Source: Pantoea sp. Eser
Lineage (GTDB): Bacteria > Pseudomonadota > Gammaproteobacteria > Enterobacterales > Enterobacteriaceae
Direction of reading: 5' to 3'
NCBI GenBank assembly: GCA_009830035.1
Contig: SZZY01000009.1
Coordinates: forward strand, 62,001-126,000
Length of the DNA: 64,000 nucleotides
The notes under the pieces are model-generated. The model was not told the DNA's origin. It was given only the letters and a program-made list of their open reading frames with translations, and did no database searches. Positions 9,395 to 19,872 of the stretch are shown piece after piece; the stretch's first letter is position 1; each line of letters opens with the position of its first letter. Made by a program: the position numbers and the translations under genes.

Positions 9395-10893
9395 ATGAAC
9401 ACAGGCCAAACGCCTGCCCGGGAATGGAACACACGCCGCAGTGAGAAAGCGCGGCGTCTGGCATCCTTCCCTGTTGATGGCAAAGTCATTCCTACTGAAA
9501 GAGCTGTTGAAGCATTTGAAAAACTGATTGCGCCCGGTGACCGGGTGTGCTGGAAGGTAATAACCAGAAACAGGCAGATTTTTTATCGCGTACCCTGGCG
9601 GAAGTTAATCCGGCCAAAGTGCACGACCTGCATATGATTATGCCGAGCGTCGGTCGCAGCGAACATCTTGATATTTTCGAGAAAGGTATCGCCCGCAAAC
9701 TCGATATTTCTTTTTCCGGCCCGCAAAGGCAATCTTTATACCGGCCCGAGCACCGAAGATACGCCAGCGCTGGTAGAAGCCGCCGCGTTTCGTGACGGTA
9801 TCGTGATTGCTCAGGTGAATGAGCCGGTCGATGACGAAACCGACCTGCAGCGCGTCGATATTCCCGGCTCATGGATCGACTACATCGTAGTCGCCGACAA
9901 ACCTTTCTTTATCAAACCGCTGTTTACCCGCGACCCACGCCTGATCAAGCAGGAACACATCCTGATGGCGATGATGGCGATCAAAGGGATCTACGCCGAA
10001 CACCAGGTGCAGTCGCTCAACCACGGCATTGGTTTTAACACCGCCGCGATTGAACTGCTGCTGCCGACCTACGGCGAACAACTTGGCCTGAAAGGCAAAA
10101 TCTGTAAGCACTGGACGCTGAACCCGAATCCGACGCTGATCCCGGCGATTGAGAGCGTGCACTGCTTCGGCGGTGAGCTGGGCATGGAAGAGTACATTCG
10201 CGCCCGCCCTGACACCTTCTTCACCGGCAGCGACGGTTCGATGCGCTCTAACCGCGCCTTCTGTCAGCTGGCGGGCCAGTACGCGGTCGATATGTTTATC
10301 GACGCCACCTTACAGGTCGATGGGCTGGCGAACTCCTCTACCGTGACCCGCGGTCGTCTTTCCGGCTTCGGCGGCGCGCCTAACATGGGCCACGATCCGC
10401 ACGGCCGACGCCATGCCTCGCCCGCCTGGCTCAATATGAGCACCGAGCCAGACCCGATGCAGCGCAGTAAAAAACTGGTTGTTCAGATGGTTGAAACCTT
10501 CCAGGCCGGTGCAAAACCAACCTTCGTTGAAACACTGGATGCGGTGGACGTCGCAAAATCGACCGGCATGCCACTGGCACCGGTGGTGATTTATGGCGAT
10601 GACGTCACCCACGTACTGACCGAAGAGGGTATTGCCTATCTCTATCGGGCGGAAAGCCTCGAAGAGCGCTGCGCGATGGTCGCTGCGGTGGCCGGGATTA
10701 CCGATGTCGGTCTTGGCGTTGATGCGGCGCGCGTAGGGGCCCTGCGCAAAAGCGGCAAAGTCGTCTATCCGGAAGATATGGCATTCGTCGTTCAGATGCC
10801 ACCCGCTCGCTGCTCGCAGCCAGCAGTGTCGCTGATCTAGTTGAATGGTCGGGCGGTCTTTATAACCCACCAGCAAAATTCCGGAGCTGGTAA
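9395..10893 (+). pseudogene. mdcA: malonate decarboxylase alpha subunit mdcA, broken
   Basis: MdcA (about 550 residues) is the acetyl-S-ACP:malonate ACP transferase. Three lesions split it. A base is missing near 9546 (GDRV...LEGNNQKQ). An internal deletion near 9727 joins SFSGPQ to GNLYTGPSTED and shifts frame, losing roughly 50 residues. An indel near 10782, after YPEDM, shifts the conserved C-terminus ADLVEWSGGLYNPPAKF into another frame. The family C-terminus ends at TAA 10891-10893, overlapping the mdcB ATG. The central frame (about 9740-10780) still reads clearly as MdcA. First gene of the dead mdc operon. Confidence 0.9.
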
Positions 10894-11761
10894 TGAAACT
10901 CCTGTCGCAGACTCAACCCGAGGCGCAGGCCAGCCTGCTGGCGACCACGGCGCTCGATTGTCCGACCGATGAAGCGCGGCTGAGTCCCAAGCCGGGTCTG
11001 GTCGACAGTCGGGGAAACAGGGCGCATCAGGACCTGACGCTGGCCCTGATGGAGCGTTCTGCTGAGAGCCTGGTGCCGACCTTCCTGGCGCCGGCGCGTC
11101 AGAGCTGGATGCGGCCAGCCGATATCGCCCTGCGCGAAACGGTGGGCCGTCTGGGTCGTGAAGGTGAGCGGCAGATGATGGCGGCCACCGGCGGCGTGAA
11201 TACTCATCGTGGTGCTATCTGGGCGCTGGGTCTGCTGGTCAGAGCGGCGGCGATGCACGGCCGTCACGCCACCGCTGACAGCCTGACGCAGACCGCCGCA
11301 ATGCTGGCAAGCCTGCCCGACCGGGCGGCGCCGAAAGTGTTCAGCAAGGGGCTGAAAGCGAGTCACCGCTATCAGGTACCCGGCGCGCGTGAGGAGGCCC
11401 AGCAGGCCTTTCCTCACGTGATGAAGCTGGCGCTGCCGCAGCTGTTGCGCAGTCGGGCAGCCGGTGCCAGCGAAAGCGAAGCCCGCCTGGATGCGCTGAT
11501 GGCGATCATGACCTCACTCAGCGATACCTGCGTACTGTCACGCGCCGGCATGACCGGACTGGAAACCATGCAGCGCGGCGCCCGCGCGTTGCTGCTGGCC
11601 CGTGGCTGCGGTGCGGTACCGCTGAAGGTCAGGCCGCCCTCGCCCGTCTGGATCACCGCATGCTAGCCTTGAACGCATCCCCAGGCGGTGCCGCCGATTT
11701 GCTGGCCGCGACGCTGTTTGTCTACAGGGTATGTCCGGCCACCAACCACTCTTTTAATTAG
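10893..11761 (+). pseudogene. mdcB: mdcB, triphosphoribosyl-dephospho-CoA synthase, frameshifted
   Basis: This CitG/MdcB-family enzyme makes the 2'-(5''-triphosphoribosyl)-3'-dephospho-CoA precursor of the MdcC prosthetic group. The frame from ATG 10893 is open for 257 codons with family segments such as SPKPGLVDSRGNRAH and TGGVNTHRGAIWALGLL. A base is missing near 11620 (AVPLK then VRPPSPVWITAC). The expected continuation GQAALARLDHRMLALNASPG is present in another frame to a TAG at 11759-11761. Only the C-terminal 45 or so residues are affected, so residual function is conceivable, but its partners are all broken. Confidence 0.85.
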
Positions 11762-11769
11762 AGGTCGTT

Positions 11770-12069
11770 ATGGAACACATCACATGATCTTTTCCTGCTA
11801 ACCACGCACTAAGCGGTAAAGCCCTGGCAGGGGTCATTGGTTCCGGTGATATGGAAGTGCTGTACACCGCAACCGAAGGGCAAACGCTAAATATTGACAT
11901 CACCACCTCACTGGATAACAGCGACGCCCGCTGGAAGGCGCTGTTTGACCGCCTGAATTTGATCAGCGGCCTGCCCGCCGGACAGCTGGTTATTCACGAC
12001 TTTGGCGCAACGCTCGGCGTCGCGCGTATCCGTATTGAACAGGTATTTGAAGAGGTGAGTCATGCGTAA
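11770..12069 (+). pseudogene. mdcC: mdcC, malonate decarboxylase acyl-carrier subunit, TGA at codon 6
   Basis: MdcC is the roughly 99-residue carrier protein whose serine bears the unusual prosthetic group. From ATG 11770 the sequence reads MEHIT then TGA (11785-11787), followed in frame by SFPANHALSGKALAG and GSGDMEV with the carrier serine at position 25, and ends FEEVSHA at 12069. Apart from the stop, the whole gene is present. Restart at the in-frame ATG 11851 would omit the carrier serine. The 3' end overlaps the mdcD ATG (12062), keeping the original operon architecture. Confidence 0.88.
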
Positions 12070-12895
12070 CGATGCCAGTTTTATTGAATTACGTGCCCGT
12101 GAGCGCGCCGGTGCGCTGCTGGACGACGGCAGCTATCGCGAACTGCTGGATCCCTTCGAAGGCATCATGTCGCCGTAGCTGGCACCGCAGGGTGTGGTGC
12201 CGCAGTCTGATGACGGCATGGTGGTGGCGCGCGGTACGCTGAACGGTCAGCCTGCGGTGGTGATTGCCATCGAAGGCACCTTCCAGGGCGGCAGCATGGG
12301 CGAAGTCTCCGGTGCGAAAATGGCGGCGGCGCTTGAGCTGGCCGCTGAAGACAACCGCAACAGCATTCCGACTCAGGCGGTGCTGTGCCTCGAAACCGGC
12401 GGCTTCCGCTTACAGGAAGCCAACCTCGGACTGGCGTCGATTGCCGACATCCATGCGGCGATTGTCGACCTGCGTCGCTATACACCGGTTATCGGCATCA
12501 TTGCCGGCACCGTCGGCTGCTTTGGCGGTATGTCTATCGCTGCCGCGCTCTGCAGCTACCTGATCGTCACGCGTGAAGCACGCCTCGGCCTTAACGGACC
12601 GCAGGTGATTGAGCAGGAAGCGGGCATTGAAGAGTATGACTCCCGCGACCGCCTGTTTATCTGGAGCATGACCGGCGGCGAAATCCGCTATGCCAGCGGC
12701 CTAGTGGATGCGCTGGTCAGCGATGGCGTAAATGCGGTTAAGAGTGCGATGAATGACTTCATTGCCAAAGGCGTACCGGCGCAGCATCGCATTGATAACT
12801 ATGCGGGTTTCCTGCCACGTCTAAGTAACTTCGATACCCGTCAGTAGGCCGATACCGCCACGATTAAACAGCTTTTCGCCCGGGAGGATAAATAA
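12062..12895 (+). pseudogene. mdcD: mdcD, malonate decarboxylase beta subunit, two amber codons
   Basis: MdcD with MdcE forms the carboxyltransferase-like decarboxylase. The frame from ATG 12062 is broken by TAG at codon 39 (12176-12178, SP*LAPQG, where a Trp is expected) and by a second TAG at 12845-12847. Sequence continues in frame (ADTATIKQLFAREDK) to the probable original stop TAA at 12893-12895, which overlaps the mdcE ATG in a TAATG junction. Between the ambers the frame is open and family-like (GTVGCFGGMSIAAALCS). No indel is needed to explain the break. Confidence 0.87.
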
Positions 12896-13695
12896 TGACT
12901 CAGACCAACAGCCGCGGTGCAACATGGCTGGCAAAACTCGCACCCGATACGCAGCGCCTGAGTGGGCTGTGCCCCTATGTTCAGGTCACTGACGGCGAAC
13001 TTAATGGCGAAAGCGTACGCTTTATCGCCGTAGTCCCTGACGCAGACAATCACTATCCCCGTGCCGCCAGAGGTGAAGTCGGTCTGCTGGAAGGCTGGAC
13101 GCTGGCGAAAGTGGTGAACGAAACCATCGAGGCCGATAGCAACAGCGCGGTGAAACGTCCGATTGTGGCGGTGATTGATGTGCCGAGTCAGGCTTATGGA
13201 CGCCGTGAAGAGGAGTTTGGTATTCACCAAGCGCTGGCCGGTGCCGCCGGTGCCTATGCTAAAGCCCGGCTGGCCGGTCACCCGGTGATTGGCCTGATTG
13301 TCGGTAAAGCGATGTCTGGCGCATTTCTGGCGCACGGCTATCAGGCGAACCGTCTGATCGCGCTCAACGACTAGGGCGTGCTGGTGCACGCAATGGGGAA
13401 AGAGTCCGCTGCGCGCATCACGCTGCGTACCGTCGACGCGCTGGAAAAACTGGCGGCGACCATTCCGCCGATGGTCTATGACGTCAGCAACTTCCACACA
13501 CTGGGCCTGCTGTCTGACCTGCTGACCGTGGCCGACCCTGATACGCCGTCAGATGCCGATCTGGCGATGGTTGAGATTGCCCTGCAGAAAGCTATCGCTG
13601 ATGCCCGTCAGGATCCGAGCCTGAAAAACCGGCTGGGCGCTGAAAATCGCCGCAGCTCCTCGCTGGTCCGTGAGCGGATGCGCGCGAGCTGGTAA
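12895..13695 (+). pseudogene. mdcE: mdcE, malonate decarboxylase gamma subunit, one amber codon
   Basis: The ATG at 12895 is coupled to mdcD and preceded by a GGGAGGA site. The frame reads as MdcE (PIVAVIDVPSQAYGRREEE, GKAMSGAFLAHGYQANRLI), hits TAG at 13372-13374 (ALND*GVLVHAMGK), and continues in the same frame to MRASW and TAA near 13695. The single nonsense codon is the only disruption noticed. The protein would lose its C-terminal 40 per cent. Confidence 0.87.
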
Positions 13696-13826
13696 CCCGA
13701 CTACAAAACAAAAAAACCTGCCGGAAACGGCCTGGACGGGGCGGATAACAGCCCCGCGATAAGGGCCGCTTTTAGAATTATAAACATCGTGTTAGTCAAG
13801 AATTCTTCTTAAAATACAGGTGATTT

Positions 13827-14648
13827 ATGATTTATATAGTTGTTCATGCCCTTGCTCCAATCTTTGTGATCATGCTGCTGGGTTTCTGGGCCGGTAAGGC
13901 CGGAATGGTCAACAACAAAGACGTTTCACTGCTCAATATTTTTGTGATGGATTTTGCCCTGCCCGCTGCCCTGTCCAGCGCGACAGTACAGACGCCCTGG
14001 CCGGGCATCGTGGCGCAATGGCCGTTAATCGTGGTGCTTACCGGTGCCATGTGGATCACCTACGCGGGTATCTATTTTGCCGCGACTAAAATTTTCAAAA
14101 AATCACCCTAGGATGCTGCGGTGCTGACGCTGACCGTTGCGCTGCCAAACTACACTGCACTCGGCCTGCCGATTCTCGCCAGGGTACTGGGTGAAAAACA
14201 TGAACAGCGCGCCGCCGGTTAGACAGACGCGGCCGATATTGAACACGTCGTCACGCCGGAAATGCTGGCTGAGCGCAGCCATCTGCTCGCGTCGCCGTTT
14301 GTTGATTATCCGCCGGTCAGGGCGGCGATCACGCTCAGCGACAGCGACTGGCCATGGTGCTGGGGCGTCACCGGCAGCACCGGTTATGCTCTGGCGACAC
14401 AGCGGCCGACGCTGCATGCCGCCAGCGATCTAGATTTACTGATTCGCGCACCACAGCCGCTGGCACGCGACGCGCTGCAGCGGTGGCAAAGCCTGACTGA
14501 AACGCTGCCCTGCCGCATCGATACGCAGGTGGAAACACCGCTCGGTGCTTTTGCCCTCAACAAATGGCTGTGTGAAGACCGCGTACTGTTGAAAACCGCC
14601 ACCGGTCCGAGACTGACCGCGTCACCCTGGAGCAGAGATTCCGCATGA
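13827..14648 (+). pseudogene. mdcF-mdcG deletion chimera with two amber codons
   Basis: The 5' part is MdcF, a malonate transporter of the auxin-efflux-carrier type: MIYIVVHALAPIFVIML, with membrane segments. A TAG stands at 14109-14111 (KKSP*DAAVLTLTVALPNY). After ILARVLGEKH (about 14205) the sequence jumps in frame to MdcG, the phosphoribosyl-dephospho-CoA transferase: EQRAAG, a second TAG at 14220-14222 where family members have Trp, then DIEHVVTPEMLAERS and GVTGSTGYALAT to the MdcG C-terminus. Roughly 220 codons of MdcF and about 60 of MdcG are missing. Both genes are lost. Confidence 0.85.
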
Positions 14649-15451
14649 AAATACTTTTTACTTTCCCCGGCCAGGGCACCCAGCGGGTCGGTATGTTGCA
14701 ACATCTTCCCGACGGTGAGGTGTTGTTAAACAGCGTGCGCGCGGTGCTCGGTGAAGAGACCGACCAGCTGGACGGCGCTGACGCGCTGCGTCATAACCGC
14801 GCCGTTCAGCTCAGCCTGCTGATTGCCGGCGCGCATCGATTTCAGCGATGCACTGCGGCTGGTGGCACTGCACGGCGATCTGATGGAGCAGGCCTATCCG
14901 CAGGGCTACGGCCTGACCGCGATTACCGGACTGACGCTCAGCCGGCTGGAGAAGCTGCTGGTCAACAGCAATACCTATATCGCCAACCTCAATGCCGAAA
15001 CGCAGATCGTGATTGCCGGACGGGATGAGGATATGGCGCAGGTGGCGCAAAAAGCGCTGTCGGCCGGTGCCAGCAAAGCGGTCAGGCTGGCGGTCAGCGT
15101 GCCTTCTCACTGCGCACTGCTGGATAAGCCTGCTGCTGAACTGGCTGCCGCGCTTGAATCTGTCGCCTCTCACGCCCTGGCTGCGCTTACCTGAGCGGTT
15201 CGACGGGGCGGGTAATCTGGGAGCCGGGCAAAATTGCCGACGACCTCGCCTATAACATGTCGCGAACGGTGCAGTGGAATGATGCGGTGATTTCAGCCAA
15301 CCAGCGAGATGCCCGCCTGGCGATTGAAATGCCGCCAGGCAATGTGCTGACCGGCCTCACCCTGCAGGCGGGCTGGCAGGGCGAAGCCATTTGCATGGAG
15401 CGCAATAGCGTTGAGGTGGCGCTGCATCTGGCTAAACGGCTGAGTCAGTAA
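14645..15451 (+). pseudogene. mdcH: mdcH, malonyl-CoA:ACP transacylase, deleted and frameshifted
   Basis: The N-terminus MKILFTFPGQGTQRVGML is a typical FabD/MdcH start. At about 14832 LSLLIAG joins ARIDFSDALRL with loss of roughly 30 residues, including the expected GxSxG active-site serine motif, and a frame change. The middle (YGLTAITGLTLSRLEKLL, VSVPSHCALLDKPA) is open. Another indel near 15190 shifts the C-terminus (AYLSGSTGRVIWEPG to AKRLSQ). The ATG overlaps the end of the mdcG remnant by four bases. Confidence 0.85.
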
Positions 15452-15730
15452 GGCTGCGGGCGTACATACGCCCTTCTGCGGCCAGCGCCAGCAGCTCCTG
15501 GTCGCGTTCGCGGCGATGTGAGTAGACAATCGAAACCTGCTGGCGCATCTGGTAAGGCTCGGCCAGGCTGACCATCGAAAAGATGTCATTCACCTTCGTC
15601 ACCACCCGCGGTTCAAATCCGGCCACCTGAAACGCCTCCTGAAAACCGGCATAGGTGGCAAAGCCTTCGGCCAGCGAAACAAAATCGCGATCGGCATAAT
15701 CGCGCAGATCCGCCGAGGAGTCGACTGGAG
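15432..15730 (-). pseudogene. mdcR: mdcR remnant (LysR-family regulator), C-terminal fragment
   Basis: Minus-strand sequence reads as the effector domain end of a LysR regulator: SSADLRDYADRDFVSLAEG, AFQVAGFEPRVVTKVNDIF, then SMVSL joined directly to AEPYQMRQQVSIVYSHRR near 15565. About 30 residues between these blocks are missing. The HTH half is absent. Its position, convergent with mdcH, matches mdcR of known malonate clusters. The sequence to 15880 shows two further inverted repeats but no recognisable coding remnant. Confidence 0.75.
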
Positions 15731-15880
15731 AGGGATCTGCGATCCGCTGCCGTCAGGGCCAAGCGGGATGAGCGCGCGTATCCGCCGGGTCAGGGGAAGC
15801 GCTAAACGTCACGGTGGATCGGCGGTGAAGATGACGGGCGTAAAGCAGTGCGGCCGCTCCCTCGGCCGCCGCGAATCATA

Positions 15881-15902
15881 ACGTCACCGCAGACGGTGAC
15901 GT
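15881..15902 (-). terminator. 9-bp hairpin after glgP
   Basis: Perfect arms ACGTCACCG (15881-15889) and CGGTGACGT (15894-15902) with a 4-base loop lie 8 bases beyond the glgP stop. No strong U-run follows on the minus strand, so termination is plausible but unproven. A second hairpin (GCGGCCG/CGGCCGC) lies at 15850-15869. Confidence 0.5.
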
Positions 15903-15909
15903 GCGCATT

Positions 15910-18357
15910 TTATAACCTTATCGGCGAAATATTCCAGATCTCATCGGCGTACTCCTGAATGGTGCGATCCGACGAGAAATAGCCCATTCCGGCAATATTC
16001 ATCGCGGCGCGCCGTTGCCATTCATCCGGCTGACGATAAAGCGCATCCACCTTATCTTGGGTATCGACATAGCTGCGGTAATCCGCCAGCAGCTGATAGT
16101 GATCGCCGAAGTTCACCAGTGAATCAAACAGGTTACGGTAGCGGCCTAGCTCCTGCGGGCTGAATACGCCAGAGGCCAGCTGGGTCAGCACCTGATGCAG
16201 CTCCGGGTCCTCTTCGTAGTACTGACGCGGGTTATATCCCCATTTACGCAGCGCTTTAACCTGCGGCGTGGTGTTACCGAAAATGAAGATGTTCTCCTTG
16301 CCGACGTGATCCAGCATCTCAACGTTGGCCCCATCCAGCGTACCGATGGTCAGCGCGCCGTTGAGCGCAAACTTCATATTACTGGTACCGGAGGCTTCGG
16401 TACCGGCGGTGGATATCTGTTCGGACAGATCGGCCGCCGGGATGATGATCTGCGCCAGACTGACGCTATAGTTCGGAATGAAGACTACCTTCAGCTTATT
16501 CTTCACCTGCGGATCGTTGTTGATCACTTCAGCGACATCGTTGATGAGATGAATGATGTGCTTGGCGACGTAATAGGCCGAGGCGGCTTTACCGGCAAAG
16601 ATATTGACGCGCGGCACCCAGTCCGCCTGCGGATCGGCTTTGATGCGGTTATAGCGGGTGATCACATGCAGCACGTTGAGCAGCTGCCGCTTGTACTCAT
16701 GAATACGTTTAATCTGCACATCAAACAGCGCGTTCGGGTCCAGTACCACATCAAGGTTTTTCGCCACCCAGTCGGCCAGACGACGCTTGTTCTGATATTT
16801 GGCGACCGCCACTTTTTCGATAAAGGCCGGATAATCAATCTGCGCTTTCAGCTCGCCGAGCTGGCTGAGATCGGTACGCCAGTTGCGGCCGATCTCCTCA
16901 TCCAGCACTTCAGAGAGCGCCGGATTGGCCAGTGCCAGCCAGCGACGCGGCGTCACGCCATTGGTCTTGTTGCAGAAACGGCCGGGAAACAGACGCGAGA
17001 AATCAGCAAACAGCGACTGCACCATCAGGTTGGAGTGCAGTTCAGAGACGCCATTGACCTTATGGCTGACCACCACCGCCAGCCACGCCATGCGGATCCG
17101 GCGGCCGTCGTTCTCGTCGATGATCGAAATGCGCGACAGCAGATCCCAGTCATCCGGGTAGTAGTCCTGAATGGTTTTCAGGAAGAAGTCATTGATCTCG
17201 AAAATGATGCTGAGATGACGTGGCAGAATTTTGCCTATCATATCGACCGGCCAGGTTTCCAGCGCTTCGGTCATCAGCGTGTGATTGGTGTAAGAGAACA
17301 CTTGACAGCAGACGTCAAACGCGTTGTCCCAGCTGAACTTATGTTCGTCGATGAGCAGACGCATCAGTTCAGGGATCGCCAGCACCGGGTGGGTGTCATT
17401 CAGGTGGATAGCGATTTTATCGGCGAGGTTGTCCCAGGTCTGGTGCATCCGCCAGTGACGATTAAGAATGTCCTGTACGGTGGCGGAGACCAGGAAATAC
17501 TCCTGACGCAACCGCAGTTCGCGGCCGGAGTAGGTTGAATCATCGGGATAGAGCACGCGGGAAACGTTCTCGGAGTGGTTTTTATCTTCCACCGCCGCAA
17601 AATAGTCGCCCTGGTTGAATTTACCGAGGTTGATCTCGTTACTCGCCTGCGCGCCCCACAACCGCAGGGTGTTGGTGGCGTCGGTGTCGTAACCCGGGAT
17701 GATCTGGTCATACGCCATCGCCAGAATCTCTTCTGTCTCCAGCCAGCGCACCTTCGCCCCTTCATGCTGCACCCGACCGCCAAAACGCACTTTGTAACGG
17801 GTATTGAAACGCTGGAATTCCCACGGATTACCGTACTCAAGCCAGTAATCCGGCGACTCTTTCTGCTCACCTTCCACGATGTTCTGTTTGAACATGCCGT
17901 AGTCATAACGAATGCCGTAGCCGCGGCCGGGCATGCCCAGCGTTGCCAGCGAGTCGAGGAAGCAGGCCGCCAGGCGACCCAGACCACCGTTACCGAGGCC
18001 AGGATCGTTCTCCTCTTCCATCAGCTCGGCCAGGTCCAGCCCCATCTCATCCAGCGCTTGGTTCAGATCGCCATAAATACCCATCGCCAGCAGCGCATTG
18101 CCCAGCGTGCGGCCCATCAGGAACTCCATCGACAGGTAATAAACCTGCCGCACGTCCTGCGACAGCTGGGCACGGCTGGAACGCAGCCAGCGCTCAACCA
18201 TCCGGTCGCGCACCGCCAGCAGCGAGGCGTTAAGCCACTCATGCTTATTGGCGATAGAGGGATCTTTACCGATGGTAAACATCAGCTTGTAGGCAATCGA
18301 ATGCTTTAAGGCATCAACCGTCAACGTTGGTGAGGCGTAAGTGAAAGGTGCATTCAT
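15910..18357 (-). CDS. glgP: glycogen phosphorylase GlgP
   Basis: An intact PLP-dependent phosphorylase that releases glucose-1-phosphate from glycogen. The start [12 protein letters not shown] (18357) matches family N-termini; an in-frame ATG 15 bases upstream is also possible. The frame is open for about 815 residues. Conserved blocks include [27 protein letters not shown] and the PLP region [20 protein letters not shown], the last two being segments damaged in malP. It is the last gene of the glgBXCAP order on the minus strand. It may now be the only alpha-glucan phosphorylase in this locus. Confidence 0.97.
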   Translation of the reverse strand: MNAPFTYASPTLTVDALKHSIAYKLMFTIGKDPSIANKHEWLNASLLAVRDRMVERWLRSSRAQLSQDVRQVYYLSMEFLMGRTLGNALLAMGIYGDLNQALDEMGLDLAELMEEENDPGLGNGGLGRLAACFLDSLATLGMPGRGYGIRYDYGMFKQNIVEGEQKESPDYWLEYGNPWEFQRFNTRYKVRFGGRVQHEGAKVRWLETEEILAMAYDQIIPGYDTDATNTLRLWGAQASNEINLGKFNQGDYFAAVEDKNHSENVSRVLYPDDSTYSGRELRLRQEYFLVSATVQDILNRHWRMHQTWDNLADKIAIHLNDTHPVLAIPELMRLLIDEHKFSWDNAFDVCCQVFSYTNHTLMTEALETWPVDMIGKILPRHLSIIFEINDFFLKTIQDYYPDDWDLLSRISIIDENDGRRIRMAWLAVVVSHKVNGVSELHSNLMVQSLFADFSRLFPGRFCNKTNGVTPRRWLALANPALSEVLDEEIGRNWRTDLSQLGELKAQIDYPAFIEKVAVAKYQNKRRLADWVAKNLDVVLDPNALFDVQIKRIHEYKRQLLNVLHVITRYNRIKADPQADWVPRVNIFAGKAASAYYVAKHIIHLINDVAEVINNDPQVKNKLKVVFIPNYSVSLAQIIIPAADLSEQISTAGTEASGTSNMKFALNGALTIGTLDGANVEMLDHVGKENIFIFGNTTPQVKALRKWGYNPRQYYEEDPELHQVLTQLASGVFSPQELGRYRNLFDSLVNFGDHYQLLADYRSYVDTQDKVDALYRQPDEWQRRAAMNIAGMGYFSSDRTIQEYADEIWNISPIRL

Positions 18358-18376
18358 ATCCAGTTTTCCCAATCCG

Positions 18377-19810
18377 TTACATCAAACGTTGGTAGAGATC
18401 ACGGTAGGCTTGTGCCGCCACCTGCCAGCTAAAATCCATCCCCATGGCCTGGCGCTGAACGTAACGCCACAGCGAAGGACGAGACCACAACACAAACGCA
18501 CGCCGGATGGCCCGCAACAGCGACCAGGCATTTGAATCTTCAAAACTGAAGCCACTGGCGATACCGTCCGCCAGATTCTCTAATGAACTGTCATTGACCG
18601 TATCGGCCAGACCGCCGGTACGACGCACTAATGGCAACGTACCATACTTCAGGCCATAAAGTTGAGTCAGGCCGCACGGCTCGAATCGGCTCGGCACCAC
18701 AATCACGTCCGCGCCGCCAACGATGCGGTGTGAGAACGCTTCGTGATAGCCAATCTGCACCCCGACGCTGCCTGGATGTTCTGCCGCCGCGGCCAGGAAT
18801 CCCTGTTGCAACTCGGCATCGCCCTGCCCCAGCAGCACCAGCTGTCCGCCCTGCGCCAGCAGGCCCGGCAGCGCTTCCAGTACCAGGTCCAGTCCTTTCT
18901 GTTTGGTCAGACGGCTGATGACGCAGAATACTGGGGCCTTATCATCCACCTTCAGCCCCATCGCCACCTGCAGCTGGCGTTTGTTTTCCGCCTTGGCTTC
19001 CAGCGTGTCGCGGTTATAGCGCGCGCTGAGCAGCAGGTCATGCGCCGGATCCCAGATTGACGGATCAACGCCGTTCAGAATGCCGCTCAGGCGACCTTCA
19101 AGCATACGCTGCGCCAGTAAGGTTTCCATGCCATAACCAAACTCGGCCGAGGTGATTTCATGCGCGTAGGTCGGGCTGACCGCCGTGACGTGATCGGCGT
19201 AATAGAGGCCCGCTTTGAGGAAAGAGATCTGACCGAAAAACTCCAGTCCGTACATGCTGAAAAACGACCACGGCAGACCAATCTCTTCCATGTGGTATGC
19301 CGCGAACAGCCCCTGATAAGCCAGGTTATGCACGGTAAACACCGATTTAGCCGGACGACCGCGCGTTTCCAGATAGGCGCAGGTCAGGCCGGCATGCCAG
19401 TCGTGGGCGTGAACAATATCCGGTCGCCACATCGCATCCAGCCCGCACGCCAGCTCACAGCCCATCCAGCCGAGCAGCGCAAAGCGCAGGTAGTTATCGA
19501 CGTAGGCAAACTGCGACTCATCATGATACGGACTGCCCGGACGGTCATAGAGCGCCGGCGCATCAATCAGGTAGATGCCTACTCCGTTAAACTCACCAAA
19601 CAGTAATCGCACATGTCCGGCAAACGTTTCCAATTCTGTTACCACCTGAAGCTCAGGTATGCCCTTGCGCAATGCAGGAAAAGCGGGCAATAACACCCGC
19701 GTATCCGTGCCACCCGCAATTTGTGCTTGAGGTAATGCCCCGACTACATCAGCCAGTCCGCCCGTTTTGAGCAGCGGGAAAAGTTCTGAACAGACATGTA
19801 AAACCTGCAT
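18377..19810 (-). CDS. glgA: glycogen synthase GlgA
   Basis: A GT5 enzyme that transfers glucose from ADP-glucose to growing alpha-1,4-glucan. Starting at [19 protein letters not shown] (19810) gives 477 residues, the E. coli length; in-frame codons upstream are ignored. The ADP-glucose-binding KTGGL motif lies at residues 15-19, and the C-terminal Rossmann domain has [20 protein letters not shown]. The frame is intact. The gene making its substrate, glgC, immediately upstream, is broken by several lesions, so GlgA has no local source of ADP-glucose. Confidence 0.96.
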   Translation of the reverse strand: MQVLHVCSELFPLLKTGGLADVVGALPQAQIAGGTDTRVLLPAFPALRKGIPELQVVTELETFAGHVRLLFGEFNGVGIYLIDAPALYDRPGSPYHDESQFAYVDNYLRFALLGWMGCELACGLDAMWRPDIVHAHDWHAGLTCAYLETRGRPAKSVFTVHNLAYQGLFAAYHMEEIGLPWSFFSMYGLEFFGQISFLKAGLYYADHVTAVSPTYAHEITSAEFGYGMETLLAQRMLEGRLSGILNGVDPSIWDPAHDLLLSARYNRDTLEAKAENKRQLQVAMGLKVDDKAPVFCVISRLTKQKGLDLVLEALPGLLAQGGQLVLLGQGDAELQQGFLAAAAEHPGSVGVQIGYHEAFSHRIVGGADVIVVPSRFEPCGLTQLYGLKYGTLPLVRRTGGLADTVNDSSLENLADGIASGFSFEDSNAWSLLRAIRRAFVLWSRPSLWRYVQRQAMGMDFSWQVAAQAYRDLYQRLM

Positions 19811-19872
19811 GCTCGACCTCATTAAGTTATCAGGCACGATCCGCGTGCCGATTGCGTGTGTTCCGCTATCGC

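Noticed and set aside
13827-14648. mdcF-mdcG as a natural bifunctional gene
   Set aside because: Large conserved parts of both proteins are absent at the join, so it is a deletion product.
16195-17538. Long open frame antisense to glgP
   Set aside because: Its translation has no family pattern and mirrors the codon structure of the intact glgP on the other strand.
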